Origin: JACPIA01 sp964655995
GTDB lineage: Bacteria; Patescibacteriota; Minisyncoccia; Phycocordibacterales; XYD1-FULL-46-19
Reading direction: 5' to 3'
Assembly (NCBI GenBank): GCA_964655995.1
Contig: CAZZPK010000002.1
Span: forward strand, 1 to 64,000
Length of the DNA stretch: 64,000 nucleotides
Shown here: piece by piece, positions 31,790 through 41,600 of the stretch
Position numbering within the stretch: position 1 is the stretch's first letter
Layout: every line of letters begins with the position of its first letter
Notes under the pieces: generated by a model
Seen by the model: the letters and a program-made list of their open reading frames with translations, nothing else
Told to the model about the DNA's origin: nothing
Databases searched by the model: none
Translations under genes and position numbers: made by a program

Positions 31790-32996
31790 CCCGCCACAAG
31801 CGGCCGTCGCCCTTATTAATAAAGTAAAGGTAATTTTTTACCTGATCGAGTTTGGGGCTTAAAGCATCTATCGTTAAGTTTAATGTTGCGGGATCAACCA
31901 CTAATTGGCTTTGGTTGTTAGTAATATTAATATGACGCAGTTGGTCGGCAAAAGAAACAAGGCCCTGATACCAACTCTCCGGATAATTGCTATTAGGCAC
32001 CGAAGACGGCACAAAGCACCAGATTATCTCTCCTTTAGGCCAGACGCATTTTTCCGGCTGGGTAATAATCGGCAAAATCAACGACTTGTTATCAGTCGGA
32101 TTAAGCCAGTAAGTTGAGAATGAACCGAAACGGGTGACGCTGTAAATGGCGCGTTCGCCCCCCTGCTCCGGCATCAGACTGAGGCCGGAGCTACCTTCCA
32201 GTAAACGCTCAGCGATTTTGGTGGTTAAATTGAGACGTTCCGCGACACTCGGCATAGTTGAATCAGCCTTAGTCGCCAAGTATAAGTAATTGGCCGTTGG
32301 CCACCATACTCGCCAGTCGGGATAATTGGAAGACCAGACCAAAGTCCGATTGGCGCCATCCGGCTTGCTGGTATAGCCCAGAGCTTTATCTCGATTAGTT
32401 TCCAAAGTAAAAATAGTCTTATGGTCTGGGGCGGGAATAATATCCTCAATGGTGCCGGCCAAACGAATGGCATTGGTGGTTACTTGAGTGCTGGTGGCGA
32501 CCAATTCCCGATTAGTTAGAGCAATGCGATACCAACTACTGTTGCCGCCCTGGCTGGTTTGGATAAAAAAGTAAGTTTTGGCGGCATCTTGGGCCCAGGC
32601 GGCGGCCCACACAGGAGAAAAAGTCGCGGCGCTTAGACGCACCTTGTCTTTTGTGCTTTGGTCAAGGCGGTAAATGTGCCCGGTCCCCCGCTCAACGTAG
32701 ATTAAAACCGAACTGGTGCCGACGGTAACAAAATCAAAATCGGCAATCGGCTCATCAACAACCACTTGAATTGCCGCTCCTTCACCACCGATTCCATTAC
32801 CCTCTTCTCTCGAATTGCCATCCAAGCGATCAGTCAGGGAACCAACCAAATCGGAAACAACACTACCAGCTTGCGGAAAAAAACTCCGGCTAACCGACGG
32901 TGCATTATCAGCCACGTTTGTTTGCCCACTTTGCCACCACCAAAAACCCAAAACGATGATTAAAATGGCGATTAGGATTAAAAGTAAACGCTTCAT
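31767..32996 (-). CDS. Membrane-anchored beta-propeller-like protein
   Basis: The 409-aa protein starts with a transmembrane anchor (LLLILIAILIIVLGFWWWQ), a disordered stretch to about residue 85, and then strand-rich repeats such as TSSVLIYVERGTGHIYRLD, TYFFIQTSQGGNSSWYRIAL and KTIFTLETNRDKALGYT, typical of WD40/PD40-like propellers. The function is unknown; it is probably an external binding scaffold. It is the last gene of the T4SS-type cluster, 9 bp after the pilin-like gene. Confidence 0.65.
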   Translation of the reverse strand: MKRLLLILIAILIIVLGFWWWQSGQTNVADNAPSVSRSFFPQAGSVVSDLVGSLTDRLDGNSREEGNGIGGEGAAIQVVVDEPIADFDFVTVGTSSVLIYVERGTGHIYRLDQSTKDKVRLSAATFSPVWAAAWAQDAAKTYFFIQTSQGGNSSWYRIALTNRELVATSTQVTTNAIRLAGTIEDIIPAPDHKTIFTLETNRDKALGYTSKPDGANRTLVWSSNYPDWRVWWPTANYLYLATKADSTMPSVAERLNLTTKIAERLLEGSSGLSLMPEQGGERAIYSVTRFGSFSTYWLNPTDNKSLILPIITQPEKCVWPKGEIIWCFVPSSVPNSNYPESWYQGLVSFADQLRHINITNNQSQLVVDPATLNLTIDALSPKLDQVKNYLYFINKGDGRLWRANVQSVF

Positions 32997-33005
32997 AAAT
33001 TATTA

Positions 33006-33914
33006 TCACTCATTATAGACCGAGAAATGTTCTGAAACACCAGATACTACTATCACCAAATCATCAGGAACACCTTCACTTACCAATCTGTCATGATGGG
33101 ACTGATTAGAGACTTCATATACCGGACGCAAACCATTAGCCCTAGCGGCATCGGCAAAAGCATTAATTCTGGCCGCGGTAATATCTTGTCCTCCTACATT
33201 CAAACTAGCGTCAACACAAGTGCCGTTGTAATGACAAGGATTACGATGACTTACTGATGCTGATGGCGGGTAAGCCTCGGTCACTCGCCAATTAACATCA
33301 GACGGCATATCACTAGTTAAACCTTGTAATTTATCTCCTAACTCCGGAACGACACTAGTCCCAATACCTGGTTTAAGTGGAATTGGTGGATTTTGGTAGG
33401 AGGACAAATTGCTACACCCATTACAGTTGTTACCACTATTAGGTGGATTATTTGGTCTTGGCCCGATACCCTCACTGCCGCCGACATTACCCCACTGATC
33501 GACTGTTGTCGGTGTTCGCCGGATCTCAAAGCCAAAGTTGACCAATTGCGGGTTGATGGTATACAGCAAGAGATAAGCCAAAATAGCAATAACTAAGCCC
33601 CAAATGGCGTTGGTCCACATGCTTTTGGCTTGGGATTTAATATCCGGTACATAGCTCATAATATAAGAAATACCGCTTAAAACGAGCATAAACACCGCCA
33701 AGCTGACCGCCACCACAAAGGCCTGCTTGAACAGGTTTTCGGCATAAGTGCCAAAGCCCACCCGGACTTGATTACCCTCCATACCGATGACCTGCGGTTC
33801 CAACAGCACATAATCTTGATTGAGATTTACCACCTGGCCGCTGGCCGTCTGGCCCAAACCAAAGAGCAGGGCCGCTAGGATAATCAATCGGGAAATTTTA
33901 AATTGAGTTCTCAT
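33006..33914 (-). CDS. VirB2/pilin-like protein fused to an M15-like domain
   Basis: The 302-aa protein has a signal peptide (LIILAALLFGLGQTASGQ), then two transmembrane helices (about residues 65-86 and 103-124) in the arrangement of VirB2/TrbC-type T4SS subunits, a Pro/Asn-rich linker, and a C-terminal domain (about 190-302) with VSHRNPCHYNGTCVD and SEHFSVY. Those fit the SxHxxGxxxD and late His of D,D-peptidase M15/hedgehog-type zinc domains, which would make the protein a wall-remodelling pilin. The zinc motif is imperfect (SHRNPCHYNG), so it may bind and not cut. Confidence 0.55.
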   Translation of the reverse strand: MRTQFKISRLIILAALLFGLGQTASGQVVNLNQDYVLLEPQVIGMEGNQVRVGFGTYAENLFKQAFVVAVSLAVFMLVLSGISYIMSYVPDIKSQAKSMWTNAIWGLVIAILAYLLLYTINPQLVNFGFEIRRTPTTVDQWGNVGGSEGIGPRPNNPPNSGNNCNGCSNLSSYQNPPIPLKPGIGTSVVPELGDKLQGLTSDMPSDVNWRVTEAYPPSASVSHRNPCHYNGTCVDASLNVGGQDITAARINAFADAARANGLRPVYEVSNQSHHDRLVSEGVPDDLVIVVSGVSEHFSVYNE

Positions 33915-33917
33915 ATA

Positions 33918-35297
33918 TTAAAAATTATCAAGCACACTTTCACCGAGAGTGACGTTTAATGCCGCTCTCGCCAGCTGGAACAGGCTAAGCGGATTATTGA
34001 CCGCCACCTCCAAATTGGCCGTACCAGAGCGGTTCCCGCTTTCCACACCGAGAACGGGGCCCAGATTGTCGAGAGCGCGGCCATTAAGCGACCAGCGATA
34101 AATCAAATCACCACCCTTAACCAAGCTATTGGGGAAAAAGTACGGCTCGACTCGGAGCAAGGCCCGCTCGCCAGTCAATTTAAAATTGTCGGTCAGCGCT
34201 TTGGCATAATTAGGGCCAGTCAAAGCGTTATCTACGTAAAATCTAAGCTCCGGTTTGGCGATGGGGATTAAGGCGGTTTGTTGGGCGCGGAGGCGACCAT
34301 CAATCGTCTCGACGATTACTTTGATTTCCTTGGTGCCGCCGATCGGCGCCTTAAAAACATAAGTGTCTTTGCCCAAACCGGAAGCCGGAGCCATCTCCCG
34401 GCCATTATCCAACCAGGTATAAACCAGCTGTTCAGGGGAAATTGGTTTTTTAGTCTGGTCGATAATAAGCGGTAAAGCGACCACTTGTCCGGTAGTTTCT
34501 ATACTAATACGCTTGCCGCCGAGATAATCCTGAGGGGTATAAGTGTCGCCGCGCCATAATAAATCCACTTGGGCGGGTATAATCGAGATGGTTAAAGTCC
34601 GCTCCCTTTCCCCAAATGGCTTGATTTGCGCACGGACATTGGTTAGAGTGCCCACCTCGCCGGTGGTAAAGCTGATGCCAGCATTATTGTAGCCGGCGGT
34701 TTCCCGGCCGTTAACGGTCCAAACGATGCGCGCCCGGCCGATATCAAACGAGTAGCTGTCCAAATTAATGATTACCGGGGTATTGGGTCCCGGATCAGCC
34801 GGTGTTACCTTGATGGTAAGATCGGGAGTGGTAATGATTTTGGTTTCGGCCAAAGCGCCCAAGGGCAACAAACATAGTAAAATAATCGCCGCCTTCTTAA
34901 TTACCTCGCTACCGATATTTTTACTCGGTTTTGGCGCAGGTCTCAGCGACTCTAAGGCTTGTTGATTGGCGTGGTGTTTCATCCTGTCTTCTTCGTCGGT
35001 TTGGCGTATGGTCAAGTAGGCGCCGATCAAAAACCAAGGCAAAAAGTTTATAATCGGCAGAGCCTCACCAAACCAAGTACCCAATGTTTTTTTCAGTTGT
35101 TTAGTGCTAAACAATTGGACGTTGTTAAAAAAACAGATAGTGCCAAAAACAAAATAATACGCCAGTGACACTATCGTATTAATTATAGCGCCAACAGCGG
35201 CGATCAGTAAAATCATCTGGATAATGTCGGTAAGGGTGGCGATCGCATATATGGCCACTCGTGTGATCGAACCCAAACGATAACGGACTGGGGGCAT
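33918..35297 (-). CDS. Membrane protein with PKD/Ig-like repeats, T4SS cluster
   Basis: The 459-aa protein looks composite. Residues 1-100 are membrane helices (about 14-55, 79-96). Residues 133-150 (IKKAAIILLCLLPLGALA) look like a second signal sequence, cleavable after ALA. The rest is made of PKD- or Ig-like strands (PNTPVIINLDSYSFDIGRARIVWTVNG; QLVYTWLDNG; DLIYRWSLNG). It may be a fusion of two proteins or a polytopic protein exposing its C-terminus. Met106 (MKHHANQQ) could be an internal start. Function unknown. Confidence 0.55.
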   Translation of the reverse strand: MPPVRYRLGSITRVAIYAIATLTDIIQMILLIAAVGAIINTIVSLAYYFVFGTICFFNNVQLFSTKQLKKTLGTWFGEALPIINFLPWFLIGAYLTIRQTDEEDRMKHHANQQALESLRPAPKPSKNIGSEVIKKAAIILLCLLPLGALAETKIITTPDLTIKVTPADPGPNTPVIINLDSYSFDIGRARIVWTVNGRETAGYNNAGISFTTGEVGTLTNVRAQIKPFGERERTLTISIIPAQVDLLWRGDTYTPQDYLGGKRISIETTGQVVALPLIIDQTKKPISPEQLVYTWLDNGREMAPASGLGKDTYVFKAPIGGTKEIKVIVETIDGRLRAQQTALIPIAKPELRFYVDNALTGPNYAKALTDNFKLTGERALLRVEPYFFPNSLVKGGDLIYRWSLNGRALDNLGPVLGVESGNRSGTANLEVAVNNPLSLFQLARAALNVTLGESVLDNF

Positions 35298-35298
35298 A

Positions 35299-37131
35299 CT
35301 ACTGATTAGCGCCAGTAGCCGACTGGCTGGCCGCCAGCTCGGCCTTGGCCTGCTTAATGGCTAATAATTGCGACGGGTCGGAGGTGATGATCTGATCCTC
35401 GGTGTAAGAAGCGATGATTTTGATGGCAACATGCTTGAGGCCGGCAAAAAAGATCCCCTCTCCCACATTGGACTCCAGCAACAGGAATTTTTCCTCATCG
35501 GTGAGGTTGAAGGTTTTTTGGACCAAGTCGATCGAGGCTGGCGACTGCTTTAACAGGAGTTGAATCGAGGAGTTGGTGATAATCGGCAGGCCGTACGGCG
35601 ACTTGAGGAAATCGCCCACGTCCTGGGTAATGGTGGCGACGCCCAAGTAGTATTTGCGGCCGCGCTTAACCAAGGAGAAGAGGAAGGAAGCCGTATCCTC
35701 CGCCTTCATCATCCACCACGCCTCATCGACGACCATCAAGCGCTTTTTGAGATTGCGGCGGACGGCGTTCCAAATATGGTGCATCACCACATACATCGCC
35801 ACCGGCTTAAGCTCATCCTCCATGTCCCGAATCGAGAAAACAACAAACTTTTTATTAATATCCACATTGGTCGGGCGGTTGATAAAGCCGGCCCACGAAC
35901 CCTGAGTGTACTTAAGTAGGCGCTGGGCTAAAGACTCACCTCCCTCCATGCCGGCCAAAACGAGCTCCAGGTCCGAGAGCAGGGGTGCCGGTTTGTTGGT
36001 AAAGTCGGTGTCAGGGGTGATGTCTTTGAGGGCGTAGGTCTCACTGATAGCACTGTCGATAATCGAGTCCTCCTCGGGGGTGAGGCCGCCCAACATAATG
36101 CGGAAGAGGCCGACCAGGTTGATAACATTAGAGCGGAGCACATCGGCCGGCGACTCGTCCTCGCGCGGTATCGGCAAGTCGAAGGGGTTGATATGGTGCT
36201 CCGAGGTGAGCGAGATGTTAAAGTAGCGCCCGCCGACCGCCTCGCTTAAAAACTCATACTCTCGCTCGGGGTCGATAACAATAACGTCGGTGTCAAACAT
36301 TAAACTGCGCAAAATCTCCAATTTGGTGGTGTACGACTTGCCGGCGCCGGATTTGGCAAAAATTACTGAATTGTAGTTCTCAAGCGAGAAGCGGTCAAAA
36401 AGCACCAACGAGGCGTTGTGGCGGTTGATGCCGTACAAAATGCCTTGATTAGAAGTCAAGTCAAAGGAGATGAACGGGAACAAGCTCGACAACGGCGAGG
36501 AGTTTAACTTGGAGCTGATGTTTAACAAATCCAAACCCAAAGGGGCGACGCTCTTAAAGCCGTCCTCTTGCTGGAGAAAAGCCGGCTTGAGATAAATCAA
36601 TTTGGCGTCCAAAATCGATTTAATGGTGTTCTCAGTTTTCGACAACTCCTCCTCGGTGTCTTCGTAAATGGTGATGTATAAGCCGACAGAGAAGATTTTT
36701 TCCCGCGCTTGCTGGAGTTGGTCGCGCAAAGACTCGATGTCGCGGTAAGCCACATCAAGCACCGGATCGCGGACAAACCCCTTCTCCTCCCTGATGCGGA
36801 TTTGACTTTGGACCTCGGCCACCTTTTTTTGCAATTGGCGCAGAGCGGCGGCGGTGTCGATGGGGTGGATGTAAATCGAGACGTCGAACACTTTGTCCAA
36901 GTTAATAATCGGTGAAAACCAGCCCTCGCTTAAAAAGCGCGGATAAGAAATGACAAAAAAGGTCCGCGCCACTTTTTGGCCCAAGTTGATGCTCCGGGCG
37001 CTGATCTGGAGCGCGGCCGGGGCGATAATGTCTTTAAGTTCTAAGACGCCGGCTTGATAAACGTCGGCTGGCAAAATCGGCAACACCGAGGTGTCGATAA
37101 TGGGTTTGGGTTTAGTCCTAAATAAAGCCAT
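35299..37131 (-). CDS. VirB4/TraC-type T4SS ATPase
   Basis: The 610-aa ATPase energises assembly or substrate movement of type IV secretion machines. The N-terminal part has RSINLGQKVARTFFVISYPRF and a coiled region; the AAA domain has Walker A IFAKSGAGKSYTTKLE, DVIVIDPEREYEFL, Walker B KRLMVVDEAWWMM and TQDVGDFLKS, the usual VirB4/TraG-like order. The gene begins 8 bp after the TraC-N-like gene, so the VirB4 function appears split over two frames here. Confidence 0.88.
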   Translation of the reverse strand: MALFRTKPKPIIDTSVLPILPADVYQAGVLELKDIIAPAALQISARSINLGQKVARTFFVISYPRFLSEGWFSPIINLDKVFDVSIYIHPIDTAAALRQLQKKVAEVQSQIRIREEKGFVRDPVLDVAYRDIESLRDQLQQAREKIFSVGLYITIYEDTEEELSKTENTIKSILDAKLIYLKPAFLQQEDGFKSVAPLGLDLLNISSKLNSSPLSSLFPFISFDLTSNQGILYGINRHNASLVLFDRFSLENYNSVIFAKSGAGKSYTTKLEILRSLMFDTDVIVIDPEREYEFLSEAVGGRYFNISLTSEHHINPFDLPIPREDESPADVLRSNVINLVGLFRIMLGGLTPEEDSIIDSAISETYALKDITPDTDFTNKPAPLLSDLELVLAGMEGGESLAQRLLKYTQGSWAGFINRPTNVDINKKFVVFSIRDMEDELKPVAMYVVMHHIWNAVRRNLKKRLMVVDEAWWMMKAEDTASFLFSLVKRGRKYYLGVATITQDVGDFLKSPYGLPIITNSSIQLLLKQSPASIDLVQKTFNLTDEEKFLLLESNVGEGIFFAGLKHVAIKIIASYTEDQIITSDPSQLLAIKQAKAELAASQSATGANQ

Positions 37132-37139
37132 ACAATCTA

Positions 37140-37763
37140 TTATACCGTCTCGGGGATATTTACCTCGCCCGGATTAAAGGCCTTAAAGTACAGCTCGACC
37201 AACTCCTCGGTGCCCAAGAGTTCGACGCGGACACCCAAGCGGCCCAAACCTTGACGGACCACGTCGATCCGCTGTTCGAGCTGATTGCGCTGCTCCTCAA
37301 AAGCCAAAGTATCGACCACCTTATCGGTTTTTTTAGTAAACAACTTAGTTAAAAATCCCTGACGGCTTTGAATCAACGGCGGCGCGTATGGGATGACCAC
37401 AAAAAAGCTTTTGGTCATAATGTTGTTATTCTCGGTAAAGCTTTTGATAAACTCGATATATTCTTTAGTTTGGACTTTTAACAAATCATTGGTCTGGGCG
37501 GCCAGGCGCTCGTCCAAGATCCCCAAATAGGGTCGGATGTCCAAGCGCCGCGACTGGACAAATATCTGAATGTAAAAATCCAAAGAATTAAGAAAATTTT
37601 GGTACTGGAGAAGCAGGCCCTGCTGCTCGTCGCGGCTCTTTAGCGCAAAGTTGATCGAGGAGGCAATGAGCACGGCGCGCAGTGAGCCGTCTTTTAACAC
37701 CACCACGCCGTCGCGGATCTCATCGATGGGGACAAAAGACTGGGTGCTTTTAGGCGAAGCCAT
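37140..37763 (-). CDS. TraC/VirB4 N-terminal domain-like protein
   Basis: The 207-aa protein resembles the N-terminal part of TraC/TrsE-type ATPases: SFVPIDEIRDGVVVLKDGSLRAVL, a QNFLNSLDFYIQIFVQSRRLDI strand-helix unit, and SFFVVIPY. It has no Walker motif. In CPR T4SS clusters such a stand-alone unit commonly sits between prgI and virB4. It probably forms a complex with the VirB4 ATPase encoded next. Confidence 0.7.
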   Translation of the reverse strand: MASPKSTQSFVPIDEIRDGVVVLKDGSLRAVLIASSINFALKSRDEQQGLLLQYQNFLNSLDFYIQIFVQSRRLDIRPYLGILDERLAAQTNDLLKVQTKEYIEFIKSFTENNNIMTKSFFVVIPYAPPLIQSRQGFLTKLFTKKTDKVVDTLAFEEQRNQLEQRIDVVRQGLGRLGVRVELLGTEELVELYFKAFNPGEVNIPETV

Positions 37764-37765
37764 AA

Positions 37766-38170
37766 TTATTTTATTTTTTCGGTAATGTCCAAACTCCAGG
37801 CCAAGTCGCGGAGCTTGCTCTTAGATAATTTGGGGATAGCAGGAGTGGTGGTTTGGCTTTGAGCTTGGACAGCTGATTTGGCCTGAGGCACCTCTTTGCG
37901 CCAAATGTAATTTTTGTGGGACAGCAAGTAATACAGCCCGGCCTCAAGAGTGGCGATAAACGGCCGGTTATTGTATTTAAAAAATGCAAGCGCCGCGCCC
38001 AGGCCGCCCAAGACAAGCATCGGCACCACTTTGATCGCGAACGGGATGTCCAAGGTGTAAACCAAAAAAGCCAGGCCGCCGCCGCCGGCCAAATAGATAA
38101 ACTGCTTAAAGGTCAGCGGGCCAAAGACCTGGTCCTCGACCTCGATAAATTGCGGGACTTGGAAGTTCAT
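37766..38170 (-). CDS. PrgI family membrane protein
   Basis: The 134-aa protein begins MNFQVPQFIEVEDQVFGPLTFKQFIYL, the PrgI signature, followed by two transmembrane helices (about residues 29-44 and 48-64) and the conserved NRPFIATLEAGLYYLL. PrgI proteins are VirB3-like partners of VirB4 in Gram-positive type conjugation systems. It is flanked by the 150-aa cytosolic gene and the TraC-N-like gene. Confidence 0.9.
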   Translation of the reverse strand: MNFQVPQFIEVEDQVFGPLTFKQFIYLAGGGGLAFLVYTLDIPFAIKVVPMLVLGGLGAALAFFKYNNRPFIATLEAGLYYLLSHKNYIWRKEVPQAKSAVQAQSQTTTPAIPKLSKSKLRDLAWSLDITEKIK

Positions 38171-38178
38171 AAACTTGC

Positions 38179-38631
38179 TTACTCAATCGGCTCGCGGTAC
38201 GGATCATTTAACTTGCGTGTGGTCTCGGTGGGCCCTAAGGAGACAGGGTGAGACACCCGCTCGGTAAACGGCACGGCGCCCCCCGGCGCCGGCGGCTTGG
38301 GTGCCGTCAGGGCCTCGAGCGACTCTCTAATTTTAGCAAAAATCTCGTTGTTTACCTCATTAGTTATCACCCGCGCCTCATCCGGCGTAAAGCCGTATTT
38401 CTCCCGCAGATTGGTGACGAATTGATTGGGCTTAGTCAGACCCATAAAGGTTAATTGGATTTCATCAGCTAAATCACCCTGTTTGTCGACGTGGAGGTTG
38501 TGGCGCCGGGCAATGGAACGGATAATATTGGTGGTTTCAATCGAATTGGCCACCTCCTTAACCTCTTCCGGTAAATTGCGGAATTTTTCCGTCAACTCTT
38601 CTTGAGTATAATCGTCGATTTTTTTAGACAT
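38179..38631 (-). CDS. Cytosolic protein of the T4SS cluster
   Basis: The 150-aa protein has no membrane segment. Helical N-terminal half: YTQEELTEKFRNLPEEVKEVANS, IIRSIARRHNLHVDKQGDLADEI, then FTPDEARVITNEVNNEIFAKI, and a Pro-rich tail ending SLGPTETTRKLNDPYREPIE. The helical part resembles small assembly factors found next to prgI in CPR clusters; I cannot name a family. It starts 4 bp after the VirB6-like gene. Confidence 0.6.
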   Translation of the reverse strand: MSKKIDDYTQEELTEKFRNLPEEVKEVANSIETTNIIRSIARRHNLHVDKQGDLADEIQLTFMGLTKPNQFVTNLREKYGFTPDEARVITNEVNNEIFAKIRESLEALTAPKPPAPGGAVPFTERVSHPVSLGPTETTRKLNDPYREPIE

Positions 38632-38635
38632 AAGA

Positions 38636-41600
38636 TTAAACTTTAAAATCTCTTAAGGTGCCGGTATCGTCATAACTGGATTGCAAATGCTTCTCAAATG
38701 GCGTATTGGCGTATGGTCGGAGAGTGGAATTGGCCGCGTTAAACTCCCGTTTTAGATTTTGGATAATCTGCGGACCGAGCCGGGAGGTAATAGCGCGATA
38801 GTCTTGCTCGCTGAAGTTGCCTTTGGCCATCTGATTGATAATTTGTGGCTTCTCAATGAGAATGTTAGTGAACTGCTCCGGGCTCTTGTTGATTAAATTG
38901 CGGACCATGTCTTTGAATTCTCCATGGACCGGATTAAACTCCTGCGCCGCTATTGCCTGCCTCAATTCGGCGATATCTTTCAAAATCTGGGCCTGGGCTT
39001 CCTGGTTTGGAATTCTTGGCTCGGTTCTTGGTCGAGCAAAGCTATCGGCCATTGCTGGACCTGGTCGGTTACCACCACCACTTGCCCCGCCGGTTGAAGG
39101 AGGTGTTGGTGTGCCGGCTCCGCCACCGGTATCACCATTCCTCTCTTCACGTTCACGCTCAAACTCGGCTCCGGGGGTCAGTTGTACTGGTGATGCTTGT
39201 GTTTGAGCGGCTGGTGCTTGAGGGGTCTCCTGATTTTTAGTCGGCTTGGGGATGCCCCAATTGGCCCGCTTATTCCCATCCGCCAAATCAGCGTAGAGCT
39301 TTTGGTTGGTTACCTTGATATAATCTCGCAATTTATCGCGCTGCTCCTTGGTCAGTTTTTCCTCAATAGCATTTGCTTCACTGGCTCCTAATACTTGGGC
39401 CATTAACGGATTGGCAAAATTCTTCAACTCAAATTCTTTCAGGTCATTGGGCGTAAATTCACCCAGGGTCTTTTTCAAATCGGCCACAGCTACCTTTACT
39501 TGCTCCTCAAAACCAGCTTTAATTGATCCATCTTCAGGATTAAAGTAATTCTCCGTCCTCTTGGCTAAATTCTCAATTACCTTATTAGTTTTACCAATTT
39601 TCTCTTTCTTATCCTTTTTCTTCTTTTCCTCTTCTTCTTTTTCCGCATCTTTTTTCTTTTTAGCGTCATCGTCGCGGTCTTTTTTGATTTTACCCAAAAA
39701 GCCCGTTCCTAAACCGGCATCGGCGGCTTTATCGCTGGCCCACAACAAGGGAGCGGGTATACTGCTGGTGCTGGTAAGATTTTTCTTAATCTCACCCAAC
39801 TTCTTTTTAGCGGGGATAGTAAATTTGGTAAAAGTTGGCGCTTGATCTAAATGGAAGAATTTGCCGGTTTTTTCCATCCACGGCCTGCTTGTATTTTTTC
39901 CGTAAGACTCTAAATTTTTACCAACCCAATTAGTTGCTGAATAAGGCGATTTGATTAATCTGCTGGCCCCAGCGGCGCCCAAGGCGGTAAGGCCGCCCGC
40001 CAAGACCATGGCCCCAGCGGCGCCTTTGCCACCAGCATCTTTGGCGACTTTAAGTGATAAGATCATAAAGCCCATCAAAATGGCATAGGCGATAAATAGA
40101 CGGAAGAAGTCCATAGAGATTTCGGCAACGCTGTTGATGGTGCTGGCAGTATTGTTTGGGCTGGATATCCCAGTGCTGTGGATAGCACCGGCAATTTGGA
40201 TGGTGACGTAAAACATGATCATAAAAATCGGGAACCAAATGCACTCTTTAAGCAGGCTACTCCACCAGTTGCCGGTCTGAGACTTAAGCTGGCTCGGCAA
40301 AATCATCGAGCCAAAGGCCACCGGTGAGGTGATGATCAAAGCGATCAGTGTGATTAATCGCACCAAAAGCATAAAGGCGACGGTTAATAAGACAAAAGCG
40401 CCGATTAACACCAAGATNNNNNNNNNNCTGGATAAAAGATTCGATGATCGTCCTCAATACCGCTCTTCTGGTATCACCCACCTTTTGGTCAAAAACGGTC
40501 ATTAGATTGGATTCTCGGATATTTAATCCCAAAGGCATGGTGTTGATCAGGGTTTTGGTGATATCGGGCGCACCAGTGAAACTTTTATTTTTAGTAGTGG
40601 CATCATCACTGCTTAATCCGCGATAAAAGGTAACCGCCACCACATTAGTGGCGTCAATGATGATTTTAGGGAAGACGGCGCTAAAATTGATCAACAGGGC
40701 GGCGATAACAATGTTAACCAACATCTTTTTGGCATTGATGCCCGGGGCCTGTACGATGGTGCCGATTGCCACGTAAAGCAAAATAAAGATAAAAGCGATG
40801 TTGAATAGATCGCGGATAGTGGTCCAGCCGGTGTTAATCGCCTGCCCGAGCGGGAAAGAGATCAGGGCGCCACCGGAGGCCGCCGGCTGAAAGTAGCTAT
40901 GGAAGTCGATAACCGTAACATAAAGAATCAGATTAAAAAACTCGTTGGCTAAATATAAAATCCAGCTAAAAACCGACAACACAATCTTCATCACGTAAGC
41001 GGTGCCGTAAAGAGCACAATCCAAAATACTCCAGTTCCAAAATTCACACTGAAGTGCCACGTCTGTCTCCGCCTCTCTTTGCCTTTGGGCGGCTTGATTT
41101 AGATTTTGTATTCTGGTATTGGCGGCGTCTCTCTCCTCTTCTAAATTCCTAATCTGAGATTGTATTAGCTCATACTCGGCGGCGTCCTCTGTGGTTGAAG
41201 TGTCTAAGCCGATCAGTTGCGCCTGCAGGCCGGCAATCTGGCTGTCATAATCAGCCCAATTTGTGTATTCTCTAACGGCATTAATATGAGTGTTAAAGCC
41301 GGTACTGGCGGTAGGATACTCTCGACTTAGCCAGGTATAAAACTCATTAAATGATCTGGGTGAGCAATTACTTCGACCGGTATTTTGTGTATTTTGGCAA
41401 AAGTTTTCAATTATTCGATTGACATCATACGATCTGGCATTATTACCACTATTATTGTTGTAAATATTGTTGTAACGATAACCATCATTAGTGTAATTAA
41501 TAGTGCCGCCGGCCGGGCCTTGAGAGTAAGACGGCTGGGCCGCCAATAGCCCGCCCAGTAGTATGAATATACTAATTAAAATTGGTGACCAATTCTTCAT
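38636..41600 (-). CDS. VirB6/TrbL-like polytopic membrane protein, interrupted by the assembly gap
   Basis: The gene reads from ATG 41600 to the Ns at 40418-40427 and continues in another frame to a stop at 38636, because the true gap length is not 10. The N-terminal half has a signal peptide (ending AAQPSYSQ), an Asn/Tyr-rich region, a coiled coil (about residues 120-180) and several membrane helices (ILYLANEFFNLILYVTVIDF, LFNIAFIFILLYVAIGTIV). After the gap, helices continue (LVRLITLIALIITSPVAFGSM, FFRLFIAYAILMGFMILSL) before a charged, coiled-coil and Pro-rich cytoplasmic tail of about 420 aa. VirB6-like proteins form the T4SS membrane channel. Confidence 0.72.
40418..40427. other. Assembly gap (10 N)
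   Basis: Ten Ns between two frames of the same gene. They differ by +1, so the real sequence is not 10 nt long modulo 3. Confidence 0.99.

Noticed and set aside
38980..39240. Several 60-120 aa frames on + inside the VirB6-like tail
   Set aside because: They are antisense shadows of the Pro/Gln-rich coding region, without ribosome-binding sites or natural composition.
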